DNA from: MWCR01 sp049325475
GTDB taxonomy: Bacteria; Patescibacteriota; Patescibacteriia; 2-12-FULL-60-25
DNA: 64,000 bases
Reading direction: 5' to 3'
Assembly: GCA_049325475.1 (NCBI GenBank)
Contig: JBMOLN010000004.1
Coordinates: 1 to 64,000 of the forward strand
Positions 30,526 to 39,553 of this stretch are shown here, in pieces; position 1 is the stretch's first letter, and the number at the start of each line of letters is the position of its first letter. Below the pieces are notes generated by a model. That model saw only the letters and a list, made by a program, of their open reading frames with translations. It was not told the origin of the DNA and ran no database searches. The position numbers and the translations under genes are program-made.

Positions 30526-31698
30526 ATGAGTAATGAAAGGTTGCTGCCGGGCATGATTTCCGAGGAAGATTTTGAAGTTTTGAAAGAGATTTATCTTAGG
30601 ACGCATGATATTGATCTGGATGAGGATTTGCTCCGCCGGGATCTGGAGGGTTTGCAAGAGGATATGGGACGGTGCTTGGCGGATCTGAATCAACAAAATG
30701 CACAAGCATATTTGATTTATCTGCAAGGTTGCAATTTTTTATTTCGTCTGTTGGATGAGGAGCAGATTGAGCCGGATGCAGCTGTTCTTAAATTGATTCC
30801 GCAATATGCTTACCTCACAAAATATGTGGCGATTTATCATCCTTCCGCGCAAGGTTCGCATACAAATGTTGTATTGAATACTTTGGATCATGTTTTAAGG
30901 ACACTGGATCAACGCGGTTATAAAACATACGGAAATATGCAAGATTTGCTGGGTGGATTGCTGACGCGCGAAATTTCTTTGGTTGCGGGGATATATTTGG
31001 ATCAATCTGCCGACATCGAGCGTCGTATCCGGCACGATTTGAAGAATTTGTCTGGATGGGATTATCAAAAGGCCGAGGAATTTCAGTTGCCCCGTTGCGT
31101 GAATCTTTTTGCCGGCGGGCAATTGCTGGCGGAGATTTTGGCTCTGCTTGCCGAGACGCGGAGAGAGCCGGAGCCGGAACCCAAAAACGTGGTCATCGAT
31201 ATGTCATTGGAAGATGCCGATTATGACTTGCGGGCGGATCTTGAGGATTCAGCTTCGCCATTGCGCAAGGCCATGTTTGAGCCTGTGAGTGAAGTCAGTA
31301 TAGCTATCGTCGATGATGATGAGCATGCAATGGAGGGCATGTTGCAAATCTTAAGCTATTGGCGCAATGTATCCGGTCAACAATTCGTGATCACGGGCAA
31401 GGACATGCTGGGCAAGCTGTTGGAGGAGCCGGCTTTTTTGGGAAATGATATCATCCTGCTTGATGAGGCTATGGGAGACCTGACGGGAACGGATGTGTTC
31501 AATGCGCTCAAGTACAATCCCGCTATCTCGAAGGCAGTGAACACTAAAGCCAAGGTCTTTGCCTCTACAACGGGAGGCAGTACTCCGCATTGGGCGGAGC
31601 ATCATTTCTCCAATAAGATGCATGTTGCAAAAAGCCGTCAAGCGGCACTATCGTTCATTGAATTCATCAATATATCGCTCAAGCAATTGAGCCACTGA
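30526..31698 (+). CDS. Protein with novel helical N-terminus and C-terminal receiver domain
   Basis: 390 residues. The first about 240 are helical and match nothing I recognise (YLIYLQGCNFLFRLLDEE, DIERRIRHDLKNLSGW). The last 138 form a response-regulator receiver: SIAIVDDDEHAMEGM supplies the acidic pocket (263-265), NDIILLDEAMGDLTG the phospho-accepting Asp (about 313), VFASTTGG the Ser/Thr switch position and HHFSNKMHV the conserved Lys (about 364). Receivers are usually N-terminal, so the order is unusual. No sensor kinase is near. It has its own promoter, ribosome site and a weak terminator at 31708-31725. Confidence 0.7.
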   Translation: MSNERLLPGMISEEDFEVLKEIYLRTHDIDLDEDLLRRDLEGLQEDMGRCLADLNQQNAQAYLIYLQGCNFLFRLLDEEQIEPDAAVLKLIPQYAYLTKYVAIYHPSAQGSHTNVVLNTLDHVLRTLDQRGYKTYGNMQDLLGGLLTREISLVAGIYLDQSADIERRIRHDLKNLSGWDYQKAEEFQLPRCVNLFAGGQLLAEILALLAETRREPEPEPKNVVIDMSLEDADYDLRADLEDSASPLRKAMFEPVSEVSIAIVDDDEHAMEGMLQILSYWRNVSGQQFVITGKDMLGKLLEEPAFLGNDIILLDEAMGDLTGTDVFNALKYNPAISKAVNTKAKVFASTTGGSTPHWAEHHFSNKMHVAKSRQAALSFIEFINISLKQLSH

Positions 31699-31707
31699 AA
31701 TATCTTG

Positions 31708-31725
31708 CTCCTCCGGGAGTTTTTT
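31708..31725 (+). terminator. Weak terminator after the receiver-domain gene
   Basis: CTCC / GGAG stem with TCCG loop followed by six T. Just beyond, degenerate CCTAAACCCTGAAT words continue to about 31770. Confidence 0.5.
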
Positions 31726-31813
31726 AATACCCTAAACCCTGAATCCTAAACCCTAAACCCTGAACCCGGATAACAGCTTTAAGGGTTACGGGTTGTGGGT
31801 TGAGCTTTATGCT

Positions 31814-32578
31814 TTAAGCTAGCAGCGTATAAGCGCCGATGAGTGCGTCGTTGGGTCTGTCTTTCAGGATTGTAACTTTGCATTGGGGTTTTTTGTTGCG
31901 GTGTTTGTTGCGCATTTTGCCCATGGCATGGCTCCAGGCGTCGAATGTGCCGGCTAACTCCCCTGTTATGGCAATGCAGTTTGGTTCAAAGAGAATATCC
32001 AGGTTGGCCAGCAGAGCTCCCATATTGGCGCCGTATTCCACGAACAGATCCGAGCAATCCGCAGGGTCTTGCTGGAGCTTATTATACGCCGTAAGAGCTG
32101 TTAGTCCCGCTTTGCGCATGAAGAAGGGTTCGGCACAGAATTCGGGCAAATAACGGCTTTTATGAGGTTCGCTGATGGCTTCGGGAAAGTCGACCATTAA
32201 TCGATTCAGATTATGGAGATTAATATGAGCATGGGAGTCGTTTCTGATTACAGACATCCAAATAGAGGCTCCGATATCCAAAATGATATAGGTCCCTTTT
32301 TTATTGAAAGATCCGAATTCGGCTTGATAAGCGGATTTGGCTTGCAGTTCGGAAATGACCGGCGTGCCTGAGATTTTTGCAGTATTACCAAAATCATCCT
32401 GATGCGGAACGATAAGAGCGTCGATATTTTTAAGTTTGGTTTTTTTCTTGACTGAATTTAAGCAAGTCGATACTTGAGATTGGCTTTTACAGGCAAATCC
32501 CCCGCCGGATTTGATGTTTTTAGGGCTGTCCACATGCCATAATTCCAACTGATTGTTTTTGAGTTCGAGGATGTTCAT
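31814..32578 (-). CDS. ASKHA-fold protein resembling ROK sugar kinases
   Basis: 254 residues from the ATG at 32578. TYIILDIGASIWMSVI is a phosphate-loop-like strand pair, NMGALLANLDILFEPNCIAITGELAG resembles the ROK region that positions the ATP ribose, and the end LKDRPNDALIGAYTLLA is the ROK-type C-terminus. The usual N-terminal DxGGT and zinc cluster are absent, so catalysis is doubtful and it may be a regulatory or degenerate relative. A TATTGT 5 nt before the ATG may be its -10. Confidence 0.5.
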   Translation of the reverse strand: MNILELKNNQLELWHVDSPKNIKSGGGFACKSQSQVSTCLNSVKKKTKLKNIDALIVPHQDDFGNTAKISGTPVISELQAKSAYQAEFGSFNKKGTYIILDIGASIWMSVIRNDSHAHINLHNLNRLMVDFPEAISEPHKSRYLPEFCAEPFFMRKAGLTALTAYNKLQQDPADCSDLFVEYGANMGALLANLDILFEPNCIAITGELAGTFDAWSHAMGKMRNKHRNKKPQCKVTILKDRPNDALIGAYTLLA

Positions 32579-32721
32579 ATACGACAATAGTACTATGTAC
32601 TAAGTACTATGTACAATGTTGTTAAAAATTGACCAAATTCAAACCAAGCAGTTCAGCGATGCTCAAACTTGAGTTTGGTTGGATTTGTATCTTGGTTGTG
32701 TTTGGTAAATTTCGCAAAACT

Positions 32722-33726
32722 TTAGTTTGGAAAAAGTTCTTTAGCCAGGTTCCAGTAGCGGGAATCGTTTTGCGTCTTTTTCATCCAATACCACCATTCC
32801 ACTCCCCAGAAATCGATTCTTTTGATACCCATACGCTTAGCATATTGAATATTATCTTCCATTTGCATCAGGTTAAAAGTTTTCATCTGTTCGTCGAGCG
32901 AGGCTTCGGGTATCGTGGTTTTTACCCAAGGCTCCATTTGAAATTCACTGATATAGATTTCTTGCGTGTTATATAGCATTTTTGTTAACTGTCCTTTGCG
33001 CAGATAGAACTGCGGCGGGATGAACCAGTATTTTAAAATTCCGAGCGGAGAGACTACGACGCGGTAGACGCTGACGCCCAATTTATCGACTTTGCCGCCC
33101 AAAGACCAAAACGTCAGCTCGCCGGAATCAGTGGTGGCGATATTCTTTGTTTCATCAAGATCGCGGACAAAAGCGATTTCTTCGTCAATGAATTTTTTAT
33201 CGATTTCAGGGCAAATGCCGAATGGGAAATTGGGTTCGTTTTCAACCTGATATGAGATTACGGCCGGATGGGTTTTATAGCGTTCCACGACCGCGGAGAG
33301 ATAGTCTTTAACGGCTTGTTCAAGTTCGATTTTATCGTAATATCTGGCCCAGGTGGGAGTCCAGCATTCGGGCCAGCGCGGCAGTTTGTGGCCAACTGCC
33401 AATGTGACTTTGCCTCCCCTTTCGGCAATCGCATCCAGATCACGGTCCAGCCACTCCCAATTCCAAGTGTCTTTAGCGGGTTGCAATAAATTCCAATAAG
33501 CGGGAATGCGAAAGTTTTTTACTTGCAGGTCATCAAGTGTGGCCGCGAGAGTTTCATCGGCGTCAAGACCGAGATCTTCGGCATAGGGACGGCTGAATGT
33601 GACTCCGGCTTCCAGATCCGCATTAATGTTCCGGTCCATGCTTCGGTAAACGGCGATAAGGACAGCAAGTGCCGCAACAATGCTGATGATTATGTATTTT
33701 AATATTTTTTTAATTGGTGTGGGCAT
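32722..33726 (-). CDS. Membrane-anchored glycoside hydrolase (TIM barrel, clan A-like)
   Basis: 334 residues. Signal anchor at 7-26 (KILKYIIISIVAALAVLIAV). The barrel shows LQVKNFRIPAYWNLLQPA, WEWLDRDLDAIAERGGKVTL, and the two catalytic motifs: YQVENEPNFPFG with the acid/base Glu after Asn, and EIYISEFQMEPW with the nucleophile Glu. IDFWGVEWWYWM forms the last strand. This is the clan A pattern of GH5/39/42-like enzymes; the substrate is not evident. It would act outside the cell. It starts 4 bp after the transporter gene, so both are in one operon. Confidence 0.8.
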   Translation of the reverse strand: MPTPIKKILKYIIISIVAALAVLIAVYRSMDRNINADLEAGVTFSRPYAEDLGLDADETLAATLDDLQVKNFRIPAYWNLLQPAKDTWNWEWLDRDLDAIAERGGKVTLAVGHKLPRWPECWTPTWARYYDKIELEQAVKDYLSAVVERYKTHPAVISYQVENEPNFPFGICPEIDKKFIDEEIAFVRDLDETKNIATTDSGELTFWSLGGKVDKLGVSVYRVVVSPLGILKYWFIPPQFYLRKGQLTKMLYNTQEIYISEFQMEPWVKTTIPEASLDEQMKTFNLMQMEDNIQYAKRMGIKRIDFWGVEWWYWMKKTQNDSRYWNLAKELFPN

Positions 33727-33730
33727 GTTT

Positions 33731-34678
33731 TTATTGTACTACCAAAGCCAGGCCTATGGCCATAACGATTAAAGCAAGACCCTTTAAAATAATCACATTG
33801 CGGTCTAAATGCTCACCCAGCAAAACTTTGGCTTTGGATTTAAGAAGGAATGCGACTATGACCAGAAGAGCGAACTGCATAACCTGTAAAGCATTAACAA
33901 TGGCCGCGGATCCGATAGATATGGCGTATTGCACGCCGACAAAACCCAGACCACCCATGGTTTGGCCAACAATCGCGAGCATGGCTGCAGTTTTTGGCTT
34001 GATACGGATGCAGTTCTTTTCTTTGCTTGTTATTTTTTGAGGCGGACATTTTTTAATGCCGAATACTTGCAAGATTTCTTCGCCGGCCCTGGCGTCGATA
34101 ATAATAACGATTACAAGAGCTGTCAGGGCGGCAATTAACCGCGTACTTACAAAGCCGCTTAAAAATCCCACGTCATCGTAAATAGCTTTGATAGTGACTG
34201 ACATGACGGCAAATAAAACAGCTGAAGCTCCGCTGAGCATTAAAGCTTGTTTGGATAATCTTTCGGAGGCTTTGCCGCTTGATAGGATTATTGTGGCCGT
34301 TATAAGCAGGAAAAAGCCGATAAGTTGAGGTCCGCTTAAGCGTTCATGTAAAAAAGCGGTTGTGCCGGCCAATGTCAGCATGGGGATGAAAGCCGAAATA
34401 ACCGGAACCACCCGGCTGGCCTCACCGCGTGAAAGCGCCGCAAAAAAGGCCCATAAAGCGGTTGTAAACGCTACACCGCTTATCAGAGTTAAAAACAGTG
34501 TCATGCCATGAGGCCAAGTTTTTACCCAGGGCGCCAAAACGATAGCGATAAACGATAAAAGCCCGACCAAGCCCGCATAAGTCGCACTGCGCTTAAAAGC
34601 GTTATTCAGCAGTATTTTATCAATGATGAAGGCAATGCCATTGCTGGCATGACCTAAAAGGGCAATTAGGATCCACAT
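33731..34678 (-). CDS. EamA-family drug/metabolite transporter
   Basis: 315 residues with ten hydrophobic segments in two repeats, the EamA/DMT layout. Typical phrases: FFAALSRGEASRVVPVISAF, LTLAGTTAFLHERLSGPQLIGF and, in the second half, GFVGVQYAISIGSAAIVNAL. A charged loop (about 205-225) separates the halves. It probably exports or imports a small metabolite. It is the first gene of a two-gene operon with the glycoside hydrolase. Confidence 0.85.
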   Translation of the reverse strand: MWILIALLGHASNGIAFIIDKILLNNAFKRSATYAGLVGLLSFIAIVLAPWVKTWPHGMTLFLTLISGVAFTTALWAFFAALSRGEASRVVPVISAFIPMLTLAGTTAFLHERLSGPQLIGFFLLITATIILSSGKASERLSKQALMLSGASAVLFAVMSVTIKAIYDDVGFLSGFVSTRLIAALTALVIVIIIDARAGEEILQVFGIKKCPPQKITSKEKNCIRIKPKTAAMLAIVGQTMGGLGFVGVQYAISIGSAAIVNALQVMQFALLVIVAFLLKSKAKVLLGEHLDRNVIILKGLALIVMAIGLALVVQ

Positions 34679-34745
34679 ATATTTGGCGACTAGCTACTGA
34701 CATCTAGCAACTAGTTTTGGTTATTGAAATACTTATTACAAGATA

Positions 34746-35111
34746 TTATAAGGAATTTAATAATTTTAACGTAAAAATTGTTTTTGAAAAACATAAATCG
34801 AATGTTTTCAAATTTATATAACCAATATCTTTGGAAATTATAAGTTGATTTTGAAGTTCTGTTACGGAACCTCGCGCCATGATATAAAAGTGACTTTTAT
34901 CTTTGCTTGTTTTGCGACTGAAGCCTTCAGCAATATTTGAGGTTATGGATACGGCAGAGCGACGCATTTGATTTGTGAGCCCGAACAATTCTTCTTTAGG
35001 ATAATTTTTTGTTAATTTATATATCGATAGTACTATTTCATGACCCGACCGCCATGCGTATAAATCAGTAAAATTTTTAATTTTGATTTCTTTTTGATCC
35101 ATATTATTCAT
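34746..35111 (-). CDS. Four-helix-bundle protein, S23 / 23S rRNA intervening-sequence type
   Basis: 121 residues. Landmarks of the family: NFTDLYAWRSGHEIVLSIY, YPKEELFGLTNQMRRSAVSI, TSNIAEGFSRKTSKDKSHF and GSVTELQNQLIISKDIGYI. These proteins are common in bacteria with fragmented or inserted rRNA genes and in Patescibacteria, but their function is not known. Flanked on both sides by degenerate CTAGTTGCTAGAT-type words. Confidence 0.9.
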   Translation of the reverse strand: MNNMDQKEIKIKNFTDLYAWRSGHEIVLSIYKLTKNYPKEELFGLTNQMRRSAVSITSNIAEGFSRKTSKDKSHFYIMARGSVTELQNQLIISKDIGYINLKTFDLCFSKTIFTLKLLNSL

Positions 35112-35151
35112 GCTATACGCCAGATGCCAGATGCTAGTTGCTAGATACTAG

Positions 35152-36501
35152 TTAAATATTGATTGTTTCTCCGTTTCTCGGTACATCGGCGGGGATGCCG
35201 AGGTCTTTGGTGATTCTGGTTGCCAAAGCGGCGGAGGCGTCTTCTTCTCCATGCGTGCAATAAACATGGCCGGGCGGATTGGGAGCCGTATTGATCCAGT
35301 CTATGAGCATTTGTTGGTCGGCGTGAGCGCTGTAGCCGCCGATGCAGACAACATTGGCCTTGACCTCGATAGCTTCGTCCAAGATGTGAACCAGTTTTTC
35401 GCCGCGGTATAAATGGCGACCGAGAGTACCTTCCGCCTGATAGCCAATGATGAGTAAAGTGCTTTTTTTGTCCCCAAGGTAGCGGATAAGGTGATGCAGG
35501 ATGCGGCCGCCGTTCATCATGCCGGCGCCGGCAATGATAACTTTTGGCCACTTGGCCTGGTTTATGGTTTTAGATTCATCGCGGGTTTTTGTGATTTTTA
35601 AACCCGGAAAATCAAAGAGCTTGTCTCCGGACGCAATCAGATCCATGGCTTTTTTGCTGTAGTAAGATTCGTATTTCTGAAATACACCGGTGGCTTTATC
35701 CGCCATAGGACTATCCATGTAGATGTCTACAAAGGGTATGAGTCGGTTTTCGACTAAATGGTTCAGCTCGTATAAAAGTTCCTGTGTTCTTTCAATGGCA
35801 AAGGCCGGTATAAGCAAGACTCCGCCTTTTTTGATTGTGTTTTTGATAGCCGTTTCCAAAATTTTCCAACGCGTCTTTTCATCCTCATGGATTCTGTTGC
35901 CGTAGGTAGATTCAATGAATAATGCGTCAGTGGAATTCAGAGGGGTTTTTTGACGCAGAATGGGTGTGTTGACATTGCCCAAATCCCCGGAAAAAGTTGC
36001 TGTGCCATTGCCTTTTTCTTTGATTTGAATAAATGAACTGCCTAAGATATGTCCGGCATTGTGGTATTTAATTTCAAGATCTTTCACGCATATAGCTGTT
36101 TTGTCGCTGATGCTTTTCATTTGCCGCAGGCAATTATCAACATCTTCGCGGTCAAAAAGTTTTGGCGAGTAATTGCGGACAAAATTTTCTTGCATGATTT
36201 CTTCCGCATCTTCTAAAATGAGCCGGGTTAAATCTTTTGTGGGAGACGTGAGATAAATTTGGCCTTTGTATCCCCTTTTATACAATTGAGGTAAGCGACC
36301 GGTGTGATCCAGATGGGCGTGCGTAACAAAAACAGCATCCAATTCTTTAGGATTGAAAGCGAACTCTTGAAAATTTTTAGCTTGAGCAAAAGCACTGCCC
36401 TGAAAAGCGCCGCAATCAACCAGTACTTTGGCTTTTTTGGTTTCAATATAATAACAAGAACCGGTGACTTCTCTTGCTGCGCCCAACGGAGTTATCTTCA
36501 T
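35152..36501 (-). CDS. MBL-fold ribonuclease with beta-CASP and RMMBL domains
   Basis: 449 residues. The metal site is THAHLDHTGRLP with FSGDLGN and an NAGHILGSSF strand; beta-CASP region follows (AFAIERTQELLYELN, DIYMDSPMADKATGVF) and the C-terminal RMMBL motif is GGYSAHADQQMLIDW. This is the CPSF-73/YsH1-like bacterial family that processes RNA. An extended -10 (TGC-TAAAAT) lies 6 nt before the ATG, so the mRNA is probably leaderless. Confidence 0.9.
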   Translation of the reverse strand: MKITPLGAAREVTGSCYYIETKKAKVLVDCGAFQGSAFAQAKNFQEFAFNPKELDAVFVTHAHLDHTGRLPQLYKRGYKGQIYLTSPTKDLTRLILEDAEEIMQENFVRNYSPKLFDREDVDNCLRQMKSISDKTAICVKDLEIKYHNAGHILGSSFIQIKEKGNGTATFSGDLGNVNTPILRQKTPLNSTDALFIESTYGNRIHEDEKTRWKILETAIKNTIKKGGVLLIPAFAIERTQELLYELNHLVENRLIPFVDIYMDSPMADKATGVFQKYESYYSKKAMDLIASGDKLFDFPGLKITKTRDESKTINQAKWPKVIIAGAGMMNGGRILHHLIRYLGDKKSTLLIIGYQAEGTLGRHLYRGEKLVHILDEAIEVKANVVCIGGYSAHADQQMLIDWINTAPNPPGHVYCTHGEEDASAALATRITKDLGIPADVPRNGETINI

Positions 36502-36645
36502 GTACTGATTTTAGCATAAAAAAAGACTCAAGACACAGGGCTCGAGACATAAGACTCAAGTTTCGTTTACCGGTTTTTCCGTTAATCCGTTGACCAGAGC
36601 TGACTCATTATAAACGGATTAACGGGAGTACTGGAATACGTAACA

Positions 36646-37497
36646 TTATTGCAGATCCAGATAGAATGTATCTTTGGCGTATTCCTGCAATTGTTTTTTG
36701 TGTCTTTCCAGCAGTAAATTACTTAAGCGGAGTATGTTTTTTTGATCAGTTGATACTATTAAAAATTCATCGCTTTTACTGTCTTGTTCCCAGGTCAAGG
36801 ATTTGTAAAATCCATAGTCATCGCGTAAAAATTCCGCATTGATAATGCCCATTACCGCTTCGTGCGCTTTTGTATTTTGATTGTCCAAGGGCAAACAATA
36901 AGCAAAAAATCTTACATCCAATTTTTCCTTTAATTCGGGAAGGTCTTCAAGCGGGAGGATTGCGCAGGAGCCCAGGATTTGATTTGGCAAAAGCCGTTGT
37001 TTGGCCGCTTGTTCCATGGAAAGTATTAGAGGCAGTTCGTCAATTTTGGTTGGGGAGATTTCGCGGAAGATGGGGCAAATGATTTCGGCCAACGGCGCGT
37101 TATCGGAATCGCATTGCTTTTTAGCTATGATATTCAGCATCATGTAGTCCATTTTGGGATCGCTTAAAATTTCGATTATCAAAAATGTTTGTAATATAAG
37201 CAGTAATCCGCCGGCTACCACCAAAATTCTGAAGGCGGTTTCTTGATGGCCGAAAATTTCTTTAAAAGCGCCTTGAAAAATCCAAATTTTACCCCTTGTC
37301 AGAGCCTCGATGATGATTATCACGAAAGTGACACATGCTCCCAAGATAAAAGAAACAGCCGGATGGATGCCCAGAGCGGTAAAGGATAAAGCGGAAACAG
37401 GCAAACTGATGATGGTTATGGCTGCCCAAATCATGTCGCTGTTTTGATCCAAACTGTTTATTGCTTCCGACGTTTTTGGCGGAGATTTTTTACGCAT
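36646..37497 (-). CDS. Membrane protein of unknown function
   Basis: 283 residues from the ATG at 37497. A longer frame exists upstream, but its extra residues (SEFRVQSSEFRV) are just the translation of the intergenic GAACTCT repeats. Hydrophobic segments lie around 20-40, 45-65 and 90-115, followed by a large soluble domain with CPIFREISPTKIDELPLIL and a C-terminal TFYLDLQ. No family recognised. Confidence 0.6.
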   Translation of the reverse strand: MRKKSPPKTSEAINSLDQNSDMIWAAITIISLPVSALSFTALGIHPAVSFILGACVTFVIIIIEALTRGKIWIFQGAFKEIFGHQETAFRILVVAGGLLLILQTFLIIEILSDPKMDYMMLNIIAKKQCDSDNAPLAEIICPIFREISPTKIDELPLILSMEQAAKQRLLPNQILGSCAILPLEDLPELKEKLDVRFFAYCLPLDNQNTKAHEAVMGIINAEFLRDDYGFYKSLTWEQDSKSDEFLIVSTDQKNILRLSNLLLERHKKQLQEYAKDTFYLDLQ

Positions 37498-37579
37498 ACA
37501 TTTACAGGGTATGCGAATATTATTAACGCACCCCTCATTTATTAACTGCAGTATACCAAAAAAGACAAATATCGTACAA

Positions 37580-37619
37580 ATTGGAACTCTGAACTCTGAA
37601 CTCTGAACTCTGAACTCAG
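37580..37619. repeat. GAACTCT tandem repeat
   Basis: Five imperfect copies of the 7-bp word GAACTCT. One of many short-word runs that occupy the spacers of the chromosomal part. Confidence 0.8.
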
Positions 37620-37660
37620 ATATATTAATAGTCTTAAAGTTGAACGTCTTTAACACGAGG

Positions 37661-37733
37661 TCTTAACGGAAAACGTCTTAACGTCATAACGGGGTCAGCT
37701 TATTAACTGCGTTAAGACGTTATGACTTTATGA
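37661..37733. repeat. 73-bp hairpin repeat, copy B
   Basis: Same orientation and nearly the same sequence as 30363-30435: AACGTCTTAACGTCATAACG in the left arm, CGTTAAGACGTTATGAC in the right. Confidence 0.65.
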
Positions 37734-37749
37734 CGCACCCCTGTGTTCG

Positions 37750-38652
37750 TTATCTCTGTAAGAAGTTTGAGCCGAGGTAGTTTAAGATGCTTTGCGGGAA
37801 AATTTTGGGCGCAAGCTTGAGCCAGAAAGGAATTTTTCCGGTGATAACAAGCTCTTTTCCTTGTTTTAAAGCTTCGATGGTTTGTTCGGCCACGGTTTGC
37901 GGATCGCTTAAGTCTTTGAGCTCATTATGTTCGGAAGTGTTGATGCCTGCGGTTTTGTAGAAATTGGTTGATGTCGGTCCGGGACAAGAACAAAGTATTT
38001 TGATGCCATATGGTTTGACTTCTTTGGCCAGAGCTTGGGAGTAGTTGATAACAAAGGCTTTACTGGCGCTGTAAGTTGCCATCATTGGTACGGGAAAAAA
38101 TCCCGCGAGGGACGCAATGTTGATAATTGCGCCTTTATGCCTTTTAATCATTTCAGGAAGAAATAATTTGATTAACGCTAAAGTAGATCTACAGTTTAAG
38201 TTGATCATGTTTAATGCATCTTCGTACTTGATATCGGTTTCCAGATTGTATTTGCCAAAACCCGCATTATTAATGAGTATATCGATATTTATGCCCATAC
38301 GTTGCAGTTTACCGGGCAGATTGGGCAGATCTTTGGAGCGGGCCAAGTTAATTGGCAGAAAGCGCACATCGATCCCCTCTTTAGCGCGTAATTCGCCCGC
38401 AATTGCTTTCAAGCGTTCTTCGTTTTGACCAATCAGAATCAACGGCTTCTTTTTGGCGGCTAAAATTCTGGCAAAAGCTTGCCCTATGCCGGAAGATGCG
38501 CCGGTGATCAATGCATAATCTTTTTTGGGAGTTTCGGGTGCGGGCTTGATCGTTTCAGGCGTTGGAGATGGCTCCGGGGATTGTTCCGGAATGGAAGGTG
38601 TTTCGGGAGCTTGATTTAAAGCATGGTCGGTTGTGGGTTGGATGAGGTTCAT
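37750..38652 (-). CDS. Short-chain dehydrogenase/reductase with Pro-rich N-terminal tail
   Basis: 300 residues. A Pro/Glu/Thr-rich tail (1-42) precedes a classical SDR: nucleotide motif TGASSGIGQAFA, NNAGFGKY, active-site Ser in INIASLAGF and the YSASKAF catalytic Tyr/Lys, then SCPGPTSTNF. The cofactor-binding end of strand 2 (IGQNEERL) gives no clear NAD/NADP preference. Substrate unknown. Members like this often act on acyl or sugar ketones. Confidence 0.88.
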   Translation of the reverse strand: MNLIQPTTDHALNQAPETPSIPEQSPEPSPTPETIKPAPETPKKDYALITGASSGIGQAFARILAAKKKPLILIGQNEERLKAIAGELRAKEGIDVRFLPINLARSKDLPNLPGKLQRMGINIDILINNAGFGKYNLETDIKYEDALNMINLNCRSTLALIKLFLPEMIKRHKGAIINIASLAGFFPVPMMATYSASKAFVINYSQALAKEVKPYGIKILCSCPGPTSTNFYKTAGINTSEHNELKDLSDPQTVAEQTIEALKQGKELVITGKIPFWLKLAPKIFPQSILNYLGSNFLQR

Positions 38653-38903
38653 AATATAAAATGTTAGAACGTGATCCGGTGGTCCCGTTCATAATGAGTT
38701 ATTTCGGGATTACCGGAATACGGGTTAACTGGGTTACTTTTACTGTTTGAAATATTACTCTGTAATGGGATTTTTTGTAAAGAACTCCCCCTTCTCCCCC
38801 TCTTTGGCAATGAGGGGGATTGAAATTCTGAGCCCTTCTCCCATTTTCCAAAGGGGAGGATAGAGGCGGGGTTTAAACAAAAAAAGCGAACGAGTCGCTT
38901 GAG

Positions 38904-39212
38904 CTAATAAGGTTTCATGGTTTTGCGCAGTTCTTTTTGATAGACAATGTCGTACGCCGATAATACGGCGCTGATTTCCGGGAATTCGTTGGGTTCCAAT
39001 TTATACCAGAGCTCCACGATGTCATCTACCGGAGCCTGGTTTAATAATCGTCTTTCCAAGAGCTGCAAAACCAGATGACGTGAACGAATTTCTGTTGGAA
39101 TGCGTAAAAGTGCTGAACGGGCCTCGTCTATGAGGCTGGCCAAAACTGCTTGCTGATTCGTATTAGACAGATAGCGGATTTTATCCGCGGTTGTTCGGTC
39201 TTTCTGCCTCAT
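38904..39212 (-). CDS. Small helical protein of unknown function
   Basis: 102 residues with helices QQAVLASLIDEARSALLRI and RHLVLQLLERRLLNQAP, then DDIVELWYKLEPNEFPE. An AGGTGA sequence 5 nt before the ATG is a good ribosome site. No domain recognised. The 250-bp spacer upstream toward the dehydrogenase holds only CCCC-type repeat words. Confidence 0.55.
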   Translation of the reverse strand: MRQKDRTTADKIRYLSNTNQQAVLASLIDEARSALLRIPTEIRSRHLVLQLLERRLLNQAPVDDIVELWYKLEPNEFPEISAVLSAYDIVYQKELRKTMKPY

Positions 39213-39361
39213 TTTTCACCTATGCTTAGGGAAGAATGAGTTTAGTTAAACATTGAATGATATGAATGTCAAGAGGATTTTATGCAGAAAATGTCTGATA
39301 ATTTAGCTAGATTAAGCGGAACATTGCTCGCTAATAGCTTATAGCTTTTAGCTGATAACTC

Positions 39362-39390
39362 TTGACAAAATCATAAGTTTGTGCTATATT
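39362..39390 (+). promoter_or_regulatory. Near-consensus sigma-70 promoter
   Basis: TTGACA (39362-39367), 17-bp spacer, TATATT (39385-39390). It drives the GC-rich gene at 39554 through a leader of about 155 nt that contains three TACGTCGGAAGTCG-like words (39406-39452). Confidence 0.75.
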
Positions 39391-39553
39391 AAGCGATTCT
39401 CTAAAAGACGTCTATACGTCGGAAGTCGATACGTCGGAAGTCGGTACGTCGGAGGGTGTGTCTTTCTGCGGTTGAAATCAAAGATTGATTTTAGCCGGAG
39501 GGAGGCAACGGCGCCTGTCTCATTAACAAAAACCTCTTTGATCGAGGTACATC

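Noticed and set aside
37498..37656. Extra 53 residues at the N-terminus of the membrane protein at 36646
   Set aside because: They are the translation of GAACTCT repeats and other spacer DNA; the ATG at 37497 fits better.
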